Shown: piece by piece, positions 54,209-64,000 of the stretch | Position numbering within the stretch: the first letter of the stretch is position 1 | Layout: the number at the start of each line of letters is the position of its first letter | Origin: Stenocarpella maydis | Taxonomy: Eukaryota; Ascomycota; Sordariomycetes; Diaporthales; Diaporthaceae | Reading direction: 5' to 3' | Assembly (NCBI GenBank): GCA_002270565.1 | Contig: NQMI01000080.1 | Span: 1-64,000, forward strand | DNA length: 64,000 nucleotides | Notes under the pieces: generated by a model | Seen by the model: the letters and a program-made list of their open reading frames with translations, nothing else | What the model was told of the DNA's origin: nothing | Database searches by the model: none | Position numbers and translations under genes: made by a program

Positions 54209-54782
54209 CTACCGCTTCATTGTCGATCGGTCGAGGGCTTCTCGTAGCTCCGGGCGGTCCTTGAGAGCCTCCTTTGCCTCGGGGTATGTCATCCACCTGC
54301 GCTCGCGAGTCTCCACCTCGGGCCAGTCCCGCTCCTCCTTGACAACCGTGACCTCGTAGAAGCGGTAGAGTGACTTGTGCTTGGTGCTCTTCAGGGACCT
54401 CGTCTCAACGATGTCCCCCAAATCATAGTCGATGCGCACCAGGATACCTGCCTCCTCCCATGCCTCGCGCTCCGCAGCTTGGGTGCACTCCTCGTCCGTC
54501 TCCCAGCCGCCTTTTGGCAGGACCCACCCCTTGCGCTTGGTCGACTGTATCATCATGACATATCTCTTGTCCGCGGTCAGCGGGACAACACCAGCGACGA
54601 GACGTTCGCCCTTGGAGTTGTAGCCTGGAGCAGATGGGTTGGTCAGTCCGCTGGGAGGGAAGCGGAAGGAAAAAAAAAAAAGCCCCGGCACATGACGGGC
54701 AGGTACAGAATGAAGACTCACGTTGCTTGGCCCGCCCAGTCCGGGACTCCATGGACCGACTGCTCGAGCCGCCTCCTGACAT
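54209..54782 (-). CDS. Nudix hydrolase, diphosphoinositol polyphosphate phosphohydrolase (Aps1/Ddp1 type)
   Basis: Two exons, 54722-54782 and 54209-54624, joined over a 97-nt intron; 158 residues. Splicing makes RTGRAKQRYNSKGERLVAG, the usual N-terminal stretch of fungal Aps1/Ddp1 proteins. The Nudix box is complete: G-x5-E-x7-REAWEEAG (GGWETDEECTQAAEREAWEEAG in two halves), preceded by GWVLPKGG, the diphosphoinositol-phosphohydrolase form of the motif. Enzymes of this type hydrolyse inositol pyrophosphates, diadenosine polyphosphates and, in yeast Ddp1, inorganic polyphosphate. It is convergent with the VTC gene, which senses inositol pyrophosphates through SPX. The C-terminus (EALDRSTMKR) is short, as in the smaller family members. 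Substrate preference is inferred from the family. Confidence 0.9.
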
Positions 54783-55614
54783 TTTGCGGCGTGATGTGGT
54801 GTCAAATGTATTTAGGTTGTGTGTGCGTGCGTGCGCGCGTGTGTGTGCCTGTGTGAGTGACGGATGAATCCACAAGCAAAATCAGGACTTTTTCTTTTTG
54901 TTCGAGAGGTTTGTGAGAGCGAGCGGAACAACCCAGACACAGAAGAGAGGCAGGAAGTGAAGCCGGGACTTGGAGAAGCCAGCCCTGTACGGGGTCGCGA
55001 TCCGAGTTTAGATCTCGAAAGACCTGGCGTCTTTTAATTGGTTCTGCGCGACATGGTTGAGGACGTTACGGTGAGACGCTGGTTGATCAGGCAGTTTTCA
55101 AGTCGCCTCGGGAGCTTTCACCAGAGCCGAGACTTGATCCGCGAGGGTCGGAAGTGACCTTCCAGGCCCAGGAGACGCGTGGAGAGCCGTGGCGCGCTCG
55201 GGTGGTGTGACGAGAGTTGACAGCAGGCGACAGACAGACAGGCAGTAGGGGTGAACTGAGTGGCCACCTCAGGGATGCTGTCGGTCGGAGCACTGGGTCT
55301 AGGTGTTGGCGATCGCCTTGCTCTGTGAATCGCAAGGGGTATGATGTGCTGAGAGGTGCAGAGTGAATGCAGCGGCCGCGCTACATTGGCCCGCAGGAGG
55401 GCCTCTCAGACAGCAAGCAGGTTGCACGCAGGCCCTGGGGTCCGGCTAAGCGCGTGACTGGCTCGAGGGCGTCAAGATGCACAGAAAGTCCCGGGACCGG
55501 AGGGGGGGGAGCCTCAAGAGCAGGCAGCAGCGACAGGCCAACGATTGAGAGGGACCAGGAAATGAGGCCAGCAGCGGGAGCGGCGCAGTCGCTAAGGTTG
55601 AAGGGGAGGTAGGG

Positions 55615-55644
55615 CTGGATCTGGATCTGGATCTGGATCTGGAT
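55615..55644. repeat. CTGGAT hexanucleotide repeat, five units
   Basis: Five perfect tandem copies of CTGGAT, followed by one GCGGAT variant, in non-coding sequence. It is a simple sequence repeat likely to vary between strains. Confidence 0.85.
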
Positions 55645-56120
55645 GCGGATGGGGGGGTTGACGGGGGAAAGGATGAGGGTCAGGGAGGCAGTGGAGGAGG
55701 GTGAGGCTCGGTGAGGAGGTGGCAGAAATTGTGACGAGGCGGGATCACGAGAGAGATGGTCTGGGAGTCTGACGGTAAAGCGGACAAGGAGTAGAGCTCT
55801 ACTGGCGTGGGCCGCCGTGAGAGCACCAACTTGTCGTGTGCCATAGCAGGAGGGATGGAGGGGGCGGATGAGGAAAAAACCAAGTCGGCTTCGCTTTATA
55901 TCTCGAGTAGCCCATCTGTCCCTGCACACCAAACATGAAGGTACCGGGGCCCCCGGCTATGTCACTCAATGTCCACTCATTGTCACCCGCGCAGATCGGA
56001 CCACCTTTTCCCTGACGACCAGCCGGTTTAGGCCAGGAGACTATGCCACTGGCGGAGCTCAGAGCTCAGGGCTGGGTCTGTTACCAAGGGGGGGGATAGG
56101 AAAAGATGGAGAGATAGACT

Positions 56121-56140
56121 GACGGACGGACGGACGGACG
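56121..56140. repeat. GGAC tetranucleotide repeat
   Basis: Five tandem units of GACG/GGAC in non-coding sequence, about 1.3 kb upstream of the Nudix gene start. Confidence 0.8.
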
Positions 56141-56251
56141 TGCATGACAACAGACAAGGTGCTTAGCTGGGCAGAGACCCAGACGTGGGAAAAACGATAG
56201 AATGACATACATACATCCAAGAAGCAATGGACAATGGAGCGGGAGCCAGCT

Positions 56252-56293
56252 ACCTACCTACCTCACCAAGGTACCTCACCAAGGTAGGTAGGT
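56252..56293. repeat. Perfect 12-bp inverted repeat with an internal direct repeat
   Basis: ACCTACCTACCT at 56252-56263 is the exact complement of AGGTAGGTAGGT at 56282-56293, with an 18-nt loop. The segment also contains two tandem copies of ACCTCACCAAGGT-like sequence. It could form a cruciform or be a double binding site. Confidence 0.7.
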
Positions 56294-58447
56294 GCCATAG
56301 ACAGCAACAGAAAGGGGTACGGCCAGCCTTTCCTGTGGCCCGAGACTGAGGTTGGACGTGATGCTGCGAGGAGGGAGCTACTGTACAGTGAGTACCTGAT
56401 ATGGTAGGTATTAGGAGCAGGATACGGAGTACTCTGGCAAAAGCAGTCCAAGGGTATACCCAAGTACCTAGCTATGTAGCCATGTACATGGGCGGTACAT
56501 ATGCAGGCTCTTTCGTCCATGTGCCGTCTGTTACTGCGACCCGGAGAGCAGGCACAGGCGAGGGTGGGTTATTGCCTTCTTTCTAGTGCCTTTGCACTTG
56601 TGTGCCTGGGCTGTGGCCTGTTTTTTTCGAGTCCTGGACACTTCGGGAAGGGGCCAGTCGGCAGACGTGGTGCTGCTGCTGGTAGCTGGCTGGCAGGCCC
56701 GGCCGGGCTGGGCTAGGCTCAGGAGCTGGGAGGAGCAGGACCAAGGCTGACCAGGCTCAACCGACGCAGCACAGCGCGACGCAGCCTGTCTTGTCTTGTC
56801 TGAGCGTGGAGCCGCTTTGAGAAAAAAAAAGTCGCCAATGCAAGGAGCCCTTCGGTTGGAATGGTGCAGCCCCCGTTTAAAAATTGGTTCCCTTGTACCC
56901 GGTACTCTGCAGGGCTGCAGCACATCTGCTGACTCGCTGTACCGTCACCGCGACGCCCTAACAGGAGCAGCATTACTCCGTGCTCCGTTTGGCTAGCCCT
57001 CTCGCCGTCTCGAAGTCCTTATCGACTCCGTTCAAGTCCTTATCGGGTGCGTCACACATCCCTACGCCGTGACAATAGCTTCACGCCCCCAATGCAACAG
57101 TGCCAGATCCCTTGGTGGGTGTCAGGTACGGTAACGGTGGCTGCTGGCTGCTGGCTGTGCGCATCGCCGCATAGGATACTATGGGCACGGCATCGCATGG
57201 CGTGGCAGTTTCCGCGACTTCTCTTGCGGCAGGTTTCGCAACCTCGATCCTGCACCCAATGGGCCGCCCCCCGACTCATGCCCACGCGACGACACGCTGC
57301 CGTTGTACGTGACCGACCCGAGGGCGGGAGCTACAACGCCATGACAGCTCGCTGTCCTCTGGGGTCAGCCTCTGCCTGTGGGATGGTGCATGCGGCCTGC
57401 CTCATATACTGTGCAAGTGACAGCTGGTGCCACTCCCCACGACTAGTGTCCACGACTAGTACGTACCTTGCCAAGTATACAGATACAGATGCCCACTGCA
57501 CACTTCTACATCAGCCTTCCACCGTCTTTGTTTCCGCGGCCCAATTCTTGAAACAAGCCCAGGCCCTGACTTGTTGCCTCCTCATCACGAGCGTGGAAAC
57601 GAATGCATCATGCTCGTCGGTGGTCGGGACTCAGGGTTTATTGTCTCATCCCGTCCCGAACCGTATGTTATGTATGTCGACTCCCCTGGCAGCTACCGTG
57701 CGGCCTATCAGAGCCCGTCCCGAGTATCCCTGGGGCCTTGTGGCCTTGCAGTTCGCCGCCTGCCCGCCTAGTCTTGACGTGGTTGGCTGTGCCATTAGCT
57801 GCCCCTCGCGATCACTGCAGGCTAGCCATCGACACTGCATCGACCTGTCCTGAATCCTGAACGAACACTCTGCCGTCGACAACACCCAAGGCAGCACAGG
57901 TGTCTCCCCCAGGCCTGCCACAACCTCCCAGCTGCTGTCAACTGTCCGCTTCAGCCTCTTCCGGACGACCCAGTCGCCTCGGGAGGAACTTGCAACCACT
58001 GCCAGCACAGTCTGCTATCCAACCCCTCCTCCCCCAGGGCCAGGCAGGATCCATCGTTTGCTCCGACGTCGAGGTCGAGCTCATCCGAGTCCCTCCCAGC
58101 TCCCGCCCCCGGAGACCAAGGCTGGACGCTCCCTCCGGTCCAACCAGCGACCCTCTTCCCACCAGGGCCGTCTTGTCGCATCGCCGCGTGCTTCGAGGCC
58201 TCGAAATCAACCAAGAAGAAGCCCCAAGGTCCCCCAGCCCAGGAGCAGCCAGTCCCCCCCCCCCCCCCCCTGGCCTCTCTCCCATCAACCCCCGCCCGAA
58301 ACGCTGGCTCCCGTCGACGGACCTGCCCCTACCTCCCTTTTTGCAAACCCATACCGTCCGTACCGTTCCGTATCCGTACCGCTGGGGGCCGCCGAGACAG
58401 CGTCTCTTGTCACAAGACGTCCTGTTAAGAAAAAGTTGCGGGTGGCC

Positions 58448-60748
58448 ATGGAAAGCACAAGCCTGCAGACCCCTGATGATGCATTGTCCTACATTGCGCC
58501 AATAGGTGAGTTCGTACCCTATACGTGCCATTTCACCGCATCTCACCCAACCATTCGGACCCGTGTCAGATCTTTGCAACGTCGTTGGCTGCTGTTTTAC
58601 TGGTCAGAAATAGGCCAAAACCTTACCACCTTCTTCATCCTGCTCTCGCGCCTCGTCTTACTTCACCTCACCTCTCCACCACCCCAAACTGCCAAAATGC
58701 CAAAGCTGGTACGGACTATGGCCAACCCGCTCGGCGCCTTCTGACCCTGGGTCATGGGTCGAACGTCCCTCGTTGACCTTGCAGTGCGGGTCACAGTCAT
58801 ACCGCTGGCTTTCGATGCCCATATATGCCTGCGCAGGCGTCTGCAGCGGCCCATGCATGTGCAGCAGCGCAGGGGAAGGTCAATCCACATTGACGCTACT
58901 TTCGAGTGAGAGCTTTCCAGCTGCTGTACCATTTGGCCGTCTAGTAGTGCATCTGCGACTTGTCCTCCCAAAAAGCAACGCCGACCTCAACAGTTTCCTG
59001 GTGTAACACGTCCCGGGATGTCTACTCTGAGCTGTACTCCTAGGAGACACCATCCTTGTATAGCGTTCCCGTCCCCTCGGCTGTAGGACCGGTGGTGGTG
59101 TTTCTGCTTGACGACGTGCTCTGTTTTTGCATGTCAACTCTCGACAGGGCTGATAGGAAGCGCCACAATGGCCGCTACTTGCACTCGTTTCCACTGACAC
59201 GTTCTTGTGACACAGGGTACAGTAACTCCTCCGACTGCGGATACTGCCGAAAGACTCGCAGCGGTCAGTCAAACGTCAAACGTGAATCTCTCCTTGAACC
59301 CTATCCACAAGAGCGAAGGAGCCCCGCAGGCCTTTGGCTGCTCACATTCTGCGATGAAACATGAAACACCTCGGTCATCACTCTCATCGTGGCCGTGCTG
59401 CTTGCTGGTCCCAAGACTTCGTCCCACAGCAGTCTAGCTTGTCTTGTGAAAGACGCGCTCTGTTCTGGCAACTAACTCATGAGCAGGATATTCGTACTAT
59501 GCATCGGGTTACTCGCTCGCCCCTGAATTCTATGAAGCACTCATAAATCGCTGCTGGAGGCGCTCAGGAACCCTGCTGTACCGGCCGAACCAGAAGAGCG
59601 CATGCTGCCCGCACTACACCCTCCGCCTCGACTCAGCCGAGTTCAAGCCGTCCCGGGACCAGCGTCAAGCAGTGAACCGCTTCAACCGCTTCGTCACTGG
59701 CGACGACTATGCGAAGGAGGCCGCTCGGCGCTATCCTCTGACGCGAGACCAGGCCCGCAAGCGCGACACCTGCTTCGACCTCGTGGAGAGGATCCACGAG
59801 GCAGAGGCGGACCGCTTGAAGACTCCACCCCAGCCGGCCCATGAGCTCAAGGTGACGCTGGAGCCAGACACCTTCACCGATGAGAAGTTCGCCGTCTTTG
59901 ATAACTACCAGAGAGTTGTGCACCGAGAGGCCCCTTCAAGTATCAGTCAGAGGGGGTTCAAGAAGTTCCTCTGCAACTCGCCCGTCAGGAGAGGTATACA
60001 CACTGATTCCAACGGCAAGAGCCGCCAGGTTGGCTCATTCCACCAGTGCTATCGACTAGATGGCAAGTTGGTAGCTGTCGGGGTGCTCGACCTACTCCCC
60101 GAGGCAGTCAGCGCCGTCTACTTCATGTATCATGAGTCCATACATAAGCACCAACCCGGTAAACTCGGCGCGTTGAGAGAGATTGCCCTGGCGATGGAAG
60201 GCGGCTATCGGTACTGGTGGGCTGGCTATTACATTCACAGCTGCCCGAAGATGCGCTACAAGATCGATTATCAGCCACAGTACGTTCTGGATCCGGAGAC
60301 CTTGACCTGGGACCTTTTGGACCAGGAAGCCCTGCAAATCTTCGACAAGAAGCACTATGTCAGCCTGTCTAGAGACCGGAAAAGTAGTACGGATGGTAAA
60401 GAAAACGAGGTCAGCAAGAGCACGAGCGATGGTTCTGCCGCAGATGGCACCAACGTCGACGAGGACAGCGACATGGAATCCGGCGACGAAGACATCTCGA
60501 TTTTTCACAGCAACATGCCGGGGATCGTTTCCATGTCCGATCTCGAGAACAAGGCTGACCTGGATCACATACGCGTCATGTCTGATAACACGGATGGTTT
60601 CTTCTTCACTGCAGAGGCGAACATCTGGGACCGCAGCAGCATACGTGAAATCGGGACACTCAAATCCCGAATCGCGGAGCTGGCGGCCGCCATAGGGCCG
60701 GATCTTCTCCCACGGGTCTGTCTCGATTTCCGACGAAGACGGCAGTAG
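58448..60748 (+). CDS. ate1: Arginyl-tRNA-protein transferase Ate1
   Basis: Transfers arginine to N-terminal Asp, Glu or oxidised Cys, marking proteins for the N-degron pathway. Three exons: 58448-58505, 59216-59281 and 59487-60748; introns 710 and 205 nt; 461 residues. The N-terminal domain carries the cysteines CGYC (exon 2) and CCPHYTLRL (exon 3), known Fe-S/heme-binding positions of Ate1, and INRCWRRSGTLLYRPNQ. The GNAT-like catalytic half has VGSFHQCYRLDGKLVAVGVL, SAVYFMYHES and YYIHSCPKMRYK. A Ser/Asp-rich linker follows. The start MESTSLQTPDDALSYIAPIG matches the usual ...SPIGY N-terminus, which supports the long first intron. The exon 2 donor could instead be GTCAGT at 59263-59268, removing six residues. 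The last residues (CLDFRRRRQ) are not typical, so the 3' end may be mis-set. Confidence 0.85.
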
Positions 60749-61546
60749 CGGGGTAGGCGGTCTCGCTTCACTGCGCGCTCTTCTCACTGAAGTGTTCGGA
60801 GGGCTGCCTTATTCCGGAAAGTACAGGGTGAGTACTCGAAGGATGCGGTACTGCTGAGAGACCAGCCATCCGCGTCCCTCGGTTCAGACGAACCAGAGCT
60901 CAGGTCTGTTATCGGACACGCACGTCGAGAAACTGCATGCCGCAAGGCCCAATATATATATTCTCGACGCACGGATCTGGTGGCCTGAGAGATAGTCAAT
61001 ACTCTGGGGCCAGTTCGCTGTAGCAATGCCAATATTAACAGACTTGTCGTGGCTGAGCATTGATGAGTATCTGGTTCCATGTGCGAGAAGCTGTATGGGC
61101 CGGCTCCAATCCAGGACTGTCGCGCCGTGTGCACCTCCTTGGCTGGAGAAAGCACACGCCACAAGAGTGACTGGCTGTGATGGGCACGGTACCTCCCGTA
61201 GTGGACTCGCCTCGGGCTGGCTCATGGGTTGCTGGGTGATTGGCAGGAGGGCAGTTACCACGCGACCAGTTGCGATTCTGGGATTAGTCGTTGGATCCAA
61301 TCAAGGGACTGGAGAGCGACAAACACGCAAATGGCTAATGGCTACGGCCAAGTGAACGTTTTGGTCACGAACCGTTGAACAAATCGACTAGCGGTATGGA
61401 GAATATTATATTACCTATGTCGCTGGCCCCGGGGCCATGCCGGTGATCTATAGCGCTTGTCAATTATAGAGCAACCCTTTCTCCAGTCATACCAGTTTGA
61501 CCGCTTTCATCGCCCCCCCCCCCCGGCAAAGGCATCAGAGAGCATC
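60749..61546. other. Convergent 3' flanks of ATE1 and the dehydrogenase gene
   Basis: A 798-nt spacer with no recognised gene. It contains a C homopolymer near 61512-61524 next to the stop of the dehydrogenase gene. Confidence 0.6.
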
Positions 61547-62975
61547 CTACGCGGCCGGAACCTTGGCCGATAGCGCTTCACGTATCTCCTTCCAGACGTG
61601 GGCCTGCATCAGCCGGGCCTCCTTGCTAGCCAGGACCGGCGTGGACCGGCTGGCGTACTGGGCGTCTGTGAGGTAATGAGTCAGAAACTTGCCCTGCAAC
61701 AGAGGAGTGTCAGCGAGCAGTCCACGGCAACCCAGGTTATATCCACACCAACCCGGCGCAAGCGCCTTCTTTGGGCATTGGGCGGCTTACGTGGCCCTCG
61801 GGCCCGGCGAGAGCGCCAGTGAGGTAGATGCGCGCGCCGTAGTCGGGCGACTTCCCGACCATGTTCATGAAGATGGGCGCGGCTATCCTGGCGAGGACCG
61901 AGTTCTCCTGCATCGACCGGGAGAGTTCCGTCTTGACGGGGCCCGGACAGACGCTGGTCACGACCACCTGCGGCCTTGAGGGAGGTAGACTGTCAGCAAC
62001 GGTGGCTTTTCCTGTGGCTGATATCAAGGGGGCGACACATACTCGCCATCCTCGCCCAGGGCCATCCTCGAGACCTCCTCGAGCGCGTACATGAGCATCA
62101 GCTTGGAGTAGTTGTACATGGGGCTCGTCAGGCCGGCCTCGAAGTTGTCCTCGTAGGAGTAGTGCGCCAACACACCGCCCTCGTCCTCGGCGTAGGATGA
62201 CCACGGCCCGATGTCGACCGACATGTGCAGGCCCGAGCTGACAAAGACCGCCCTCGCGGGTGCCGCCCTCTTGTCTCGCTGCTGCTTCATCCAGGGGACG
62301 AGGAGGAGGGCGAGGAGGGTCGTGCTGAGCGTGTTGACCTGGATGATCTCCTCCCTGCAGGCCTGAATCAGCATAGTTGACACGAGGACCGGCCGCCTGT
62401 AGTGCAGCTTGCAGCAAAACTCACATGCCCTCCGGGCTCCTCCTGAACTGCGAGTTGGTCACGCCCGCGTTGAAGACGATCACATCGGGCCCGCCGCCGG
62501 AAGCGCCGAACCGGCCCCTGACGGCCTCGGCAAAGGCCACGCACGAGGCGTAGCTGTTCATGTCCAGCTCCATGATGCTGACCTTGCCCGCGGCGGCGGC
62601 GGCGGCAGATACGATCTTCTGCCTCGCGGCCTCTGCGCGCGGGGACGAGGCGCTCCTGGCCGTTATGATGACCTCGTCGGCCCCGAGCCTGAGGAAGTGC
62701 ACGGCGGCGGCGAGGCCCAGGCCGGCCGTGCCGCCGGTGACGACGATGGTCTGCCGGGCGAAGGCGTCGGCTGGTGGCAGCGGGGCCGGGAAGAACTTCC
62801 CGGCGAGGGCCTTCAGGGACATTGTCCTTAGGAAGAGGAGGAAGGCGTTGACCTCGGACCTGACCAGGGATCTGCGCTTGCTCCTGCTCACGCTGTGGAT
62901 GGCACCTTTCTCCGGATCGGCTGAGGGTCGTGACGGGACCTGAGATGGAGGCGCATGTTCATTTGGGGGAGGCAT
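61547..62975 (-). CDS. Short-chain dehydrogenase/reductase
   Basis: NAD(P)-dependent oxidoreductase of unknown substrate. Four exons: 62425-62975, 62043-62354, 61791-61974 and 61547-61693; introns 70, 68 and 97 nt; 397 residues. The Rossmann motif is TGGTAGLG (after QTIVV), the NNAG-type motif is FNAGV, the catalytic Ser is in VFVSSGLH and the Y-x-x-x-K pair is in YNYSK, with SVCPGPVKTELSRSM after it. These fit a classical SDR of the retinol-dehydrogenase-like group. About 70 residues precede the nucleotide-binding fold (basic, then LFLRTMSLKALAGKFF), which may be an organelle or membrane signal. All junctions keep frame. It shares a 566-bp divergent promoter with RRP42. I cannot name a pathway. 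Confidence 0.85.
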
Positions 62976-63541
62976 GATGAGGATATTATGTACAGAAGGG
63001 ATGAGCTAGCCTGGCTGGTGTGTACGAGATGGTGTACATACAACATGGGCCATTGTGAGAGGATTCCCCCGAGGTGTTGCGGGGCCGTCGAAACCAAAAC
63101 ACGCTGGGGGTCCGAAACGCGAGGAGGAGACCCTCCGAGCATCCCTTCCCATCGTCACATGCAAACCAGCGCAGGGTCCCATGGCATCGCCATCGGACAC
63201 TTTTTCAAATTCCGCATGCGCAGGACCTTTGTCATCAGACGGAGAGGGCGGCGCCGTGGGGCGGGATGCGGAGGCATTGTGGCCCCGGAGCATGTTGACG
63301 GGGTGCAGTCATTTCGTCCGGCCTTTGTAAGCACATGTGGGAGGCCAAGCACTGGCGAAGGCTTACGGAGTACGGAGTACAGAGTACACACCCCAGCAGC
63401 GCCCGTGGCAGGCGGGCCTTGTCCTGACCCTGCCCAGCTCTGCCTGCCGCCAAAAATTTCAGGTCCGAGAGCTCAAATCCCACGTTCATCCACCCGCCCC
63501 CCCCTTCCTTTGTACGTTCACATGCCCCCGCCCGCAAAGCC
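62976..63541. promoter_or_regulatory. Bidirectional promoter of the dehydrogenase gene and RRP42
   Basis: The two start codons face away from each other across 566 nt, so both promoters must lie here. Two overlapping TACGGAGTA copies (63364-63372 and 63371-63379) sit about 165 nt before the RRP42 ATG. A C/CCT-rich stretch follows near 63497-63510. No TATA box is obvious on either side. Confidence 0.6.
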
Positions 63542-64000
63542 ATGGCCTCGACGCAGCACGTCAACCTCTCGCCCGCCGAGCTGGCCTACCTCCACGCCTC
63601 GCTCTCGCTGACCCCGCCCCTGCGGCCCGACGGGCGCTCGCCGACGCAGTTCCGGCCCCTCAGCGCCGAGACGGGCATCCTCCCGGGGACCAACGGCAGC
63701 GCCCGCATCTGCTTCGCCGACGGCACCGAGGCCATCGTCGGCGTCAAGGCGGAGATCGCAAAGACTGAGGTGCGGTACGGCGCGGGCAACACGCTGCTCG
63801 ACACGGACCTGATCCACACGGGGGGTGACGATGACGGCGCCGAGGGCGCGGCCGCCGCGGGGAGGACCGGCGTCGAGGGCCAGAGCAGCTGGGTCGAGAT
63901 CGCCGTGGAGATCCCGGGCGCAAGGGACGACGACGCGAGCACCATCTACTTGGCTGAGATGTTGAGCGAGGCGCTGCTTGCAGACGGTCAATTCGCAACG
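63542..64000 (+). CDS. rrp42: Exosome complex subunit Rrp42 (5' part)
   Basis: First 153 codons of a gene cut by the right edge. Rrp42 is one of the six RNase-PH-like ring subunits of the RNA exosome, catalytically inactive, acting in nucleus and cytoplasm in rRNA processing and RNA decay. The protein starts MASTQHVNLSPAELAYLHAS. It continues with LRPDGRSPTQFRPLSAETGI, GSARICFADGTEAIVGVKAE and VEIAVEIPGARDDD, the RNase PH domain 1 pattern of the Rrp42 branch. An acidic, Ala/Gly-rich insert (GGDDDGAEGAAAAG) interrupts the domain, as in many fungal copies. No intron is seen within the visible part. Confidence 0.88.
   Translation, partial: MASTQHVNLSPAELAYLHASLSLTPPLRPDGRSPTQFRPLSAETGILPGTNGSARICFADGTEAIVGVKAEIAKTEVRYGAGNTLLDTDLIHTGGDDDGAEGAAAAGRTGVEGQSSWVEIAVEIPGARDDDASTIYLAEMLSEALLADGQFAT

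Larger units (their letters stand above)
54783..58447. other. Divergent intergenic region between the Nudix gene and ATE1
   Basis: A 3.7-kb head-to-head spacer without recognised genes. Contents: GT/GC alternating repeat near 54818-54850, CTGGAT repeat (55615-55644), GGAC repeat (56121-56140), a hairpin-forming AGGT inverted repeat (56252-56293), one TACGGAGTA (56423-56431) and a C run near 58254-58270. Long frames at 57047-57853 and 58058-58744 have no domain; they are probably chance frames in GC-rich DNA. Confidence 0.6.

Overview
This is nuclear DNA of a filamentous ascomycete (Pezizomycotina, most likely a Sordariomycete). The evidence is GC-rich coding sequence, short spliceosomal introns (about 50-110 nt, GTRNGT donors, CTAAC or CTGAC branch sites), long intergenic spaces, a fungal AROM fusion gene, a full-length eukaryotic NADH-type glutamate synthase and an AT-rich island that looks like repeat-induced mutation. 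I rebuilt the exon structures by eye. Every multi-exon model below keeps frame through all junctions.

Layout, left to right. 1-6.5 kb: no convincing gene. 6.5-8.6 kb (+): Rpn4-type C2H2 transcription factor. 8.6-12.5 kb: no gene seen. 12.5-17.3 kb (-): AROM, the pentafunctional shikimate-pathway enzyme. 19.2-23.5 kb (-): RAVE-complex subunit Rav1. 24.2-25.2 kb (-): Cox11 copper chaperone. 25.9-26.6 kb (+): EMC10. 27.2-27.7 kb (+): histone chaperone Chz1. 28.7-29.6 kb (+): a decayed gene of unknown function. 30.2-31.1 kb (+): Bet1 SNARE. 31.7-32.9 kb (-): Apc15/Mnd2. 37.9-48.8 kb (+): GLT1 glutamate synthase. 50.1-52.7 kb (+): Vtc2/Vtc3-type SPX-VTC protein. 54.2-54.8 kb (-): Nudix diphosphoinositol-polyphosphate phosphohydrolase. 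58.4-60.7 kb (+): arginyl-tRNA-protein transferase Ate1. 61.5-63.0 kb (-): short-chain dehydrogenase. 63.5 kb to the right edge (+): exosome subunit Rrp42, cut by the window.

The outstanding feature is the GLT1 gene. Its 3404-residue precursor carries two full-length inteins (637 and 651 residues) at two different sites. Both keep the splicing residues and both LAGLIDADG acidic residues of a homing endonuclease. They are clearly related to each other. The second is itself interrupted by a 106-nt spliceosomal intron, so one functional enzyme needs both RNA splicing inside an intein and two protein-splicing events. Removing both inteins leaves a 2116-residue GOGAT, the normal size. The first intein lies directly before a cysteine expected to bind the 3Fe-4S cluster, between two closely placed introns.

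The rest is core housekeeping: amino-acid synthesis (AROM, GLT1), vacuolar acidification and polyphosphate (Rav1, VTC, Nudix), mitochondrial and ER biogenesis (Cox11, EMC10, Bet1), and protein or RNA turnover (Rpn4-like, Apc15, Ate1, Rrp42). The adjacent VTC and Nudix genes act on the same inositol-pyrophosphate/polyphosphate axis. I found no tRNA, rRNA, CRISPR array, intact transposon or secondary-metabolite cluster.
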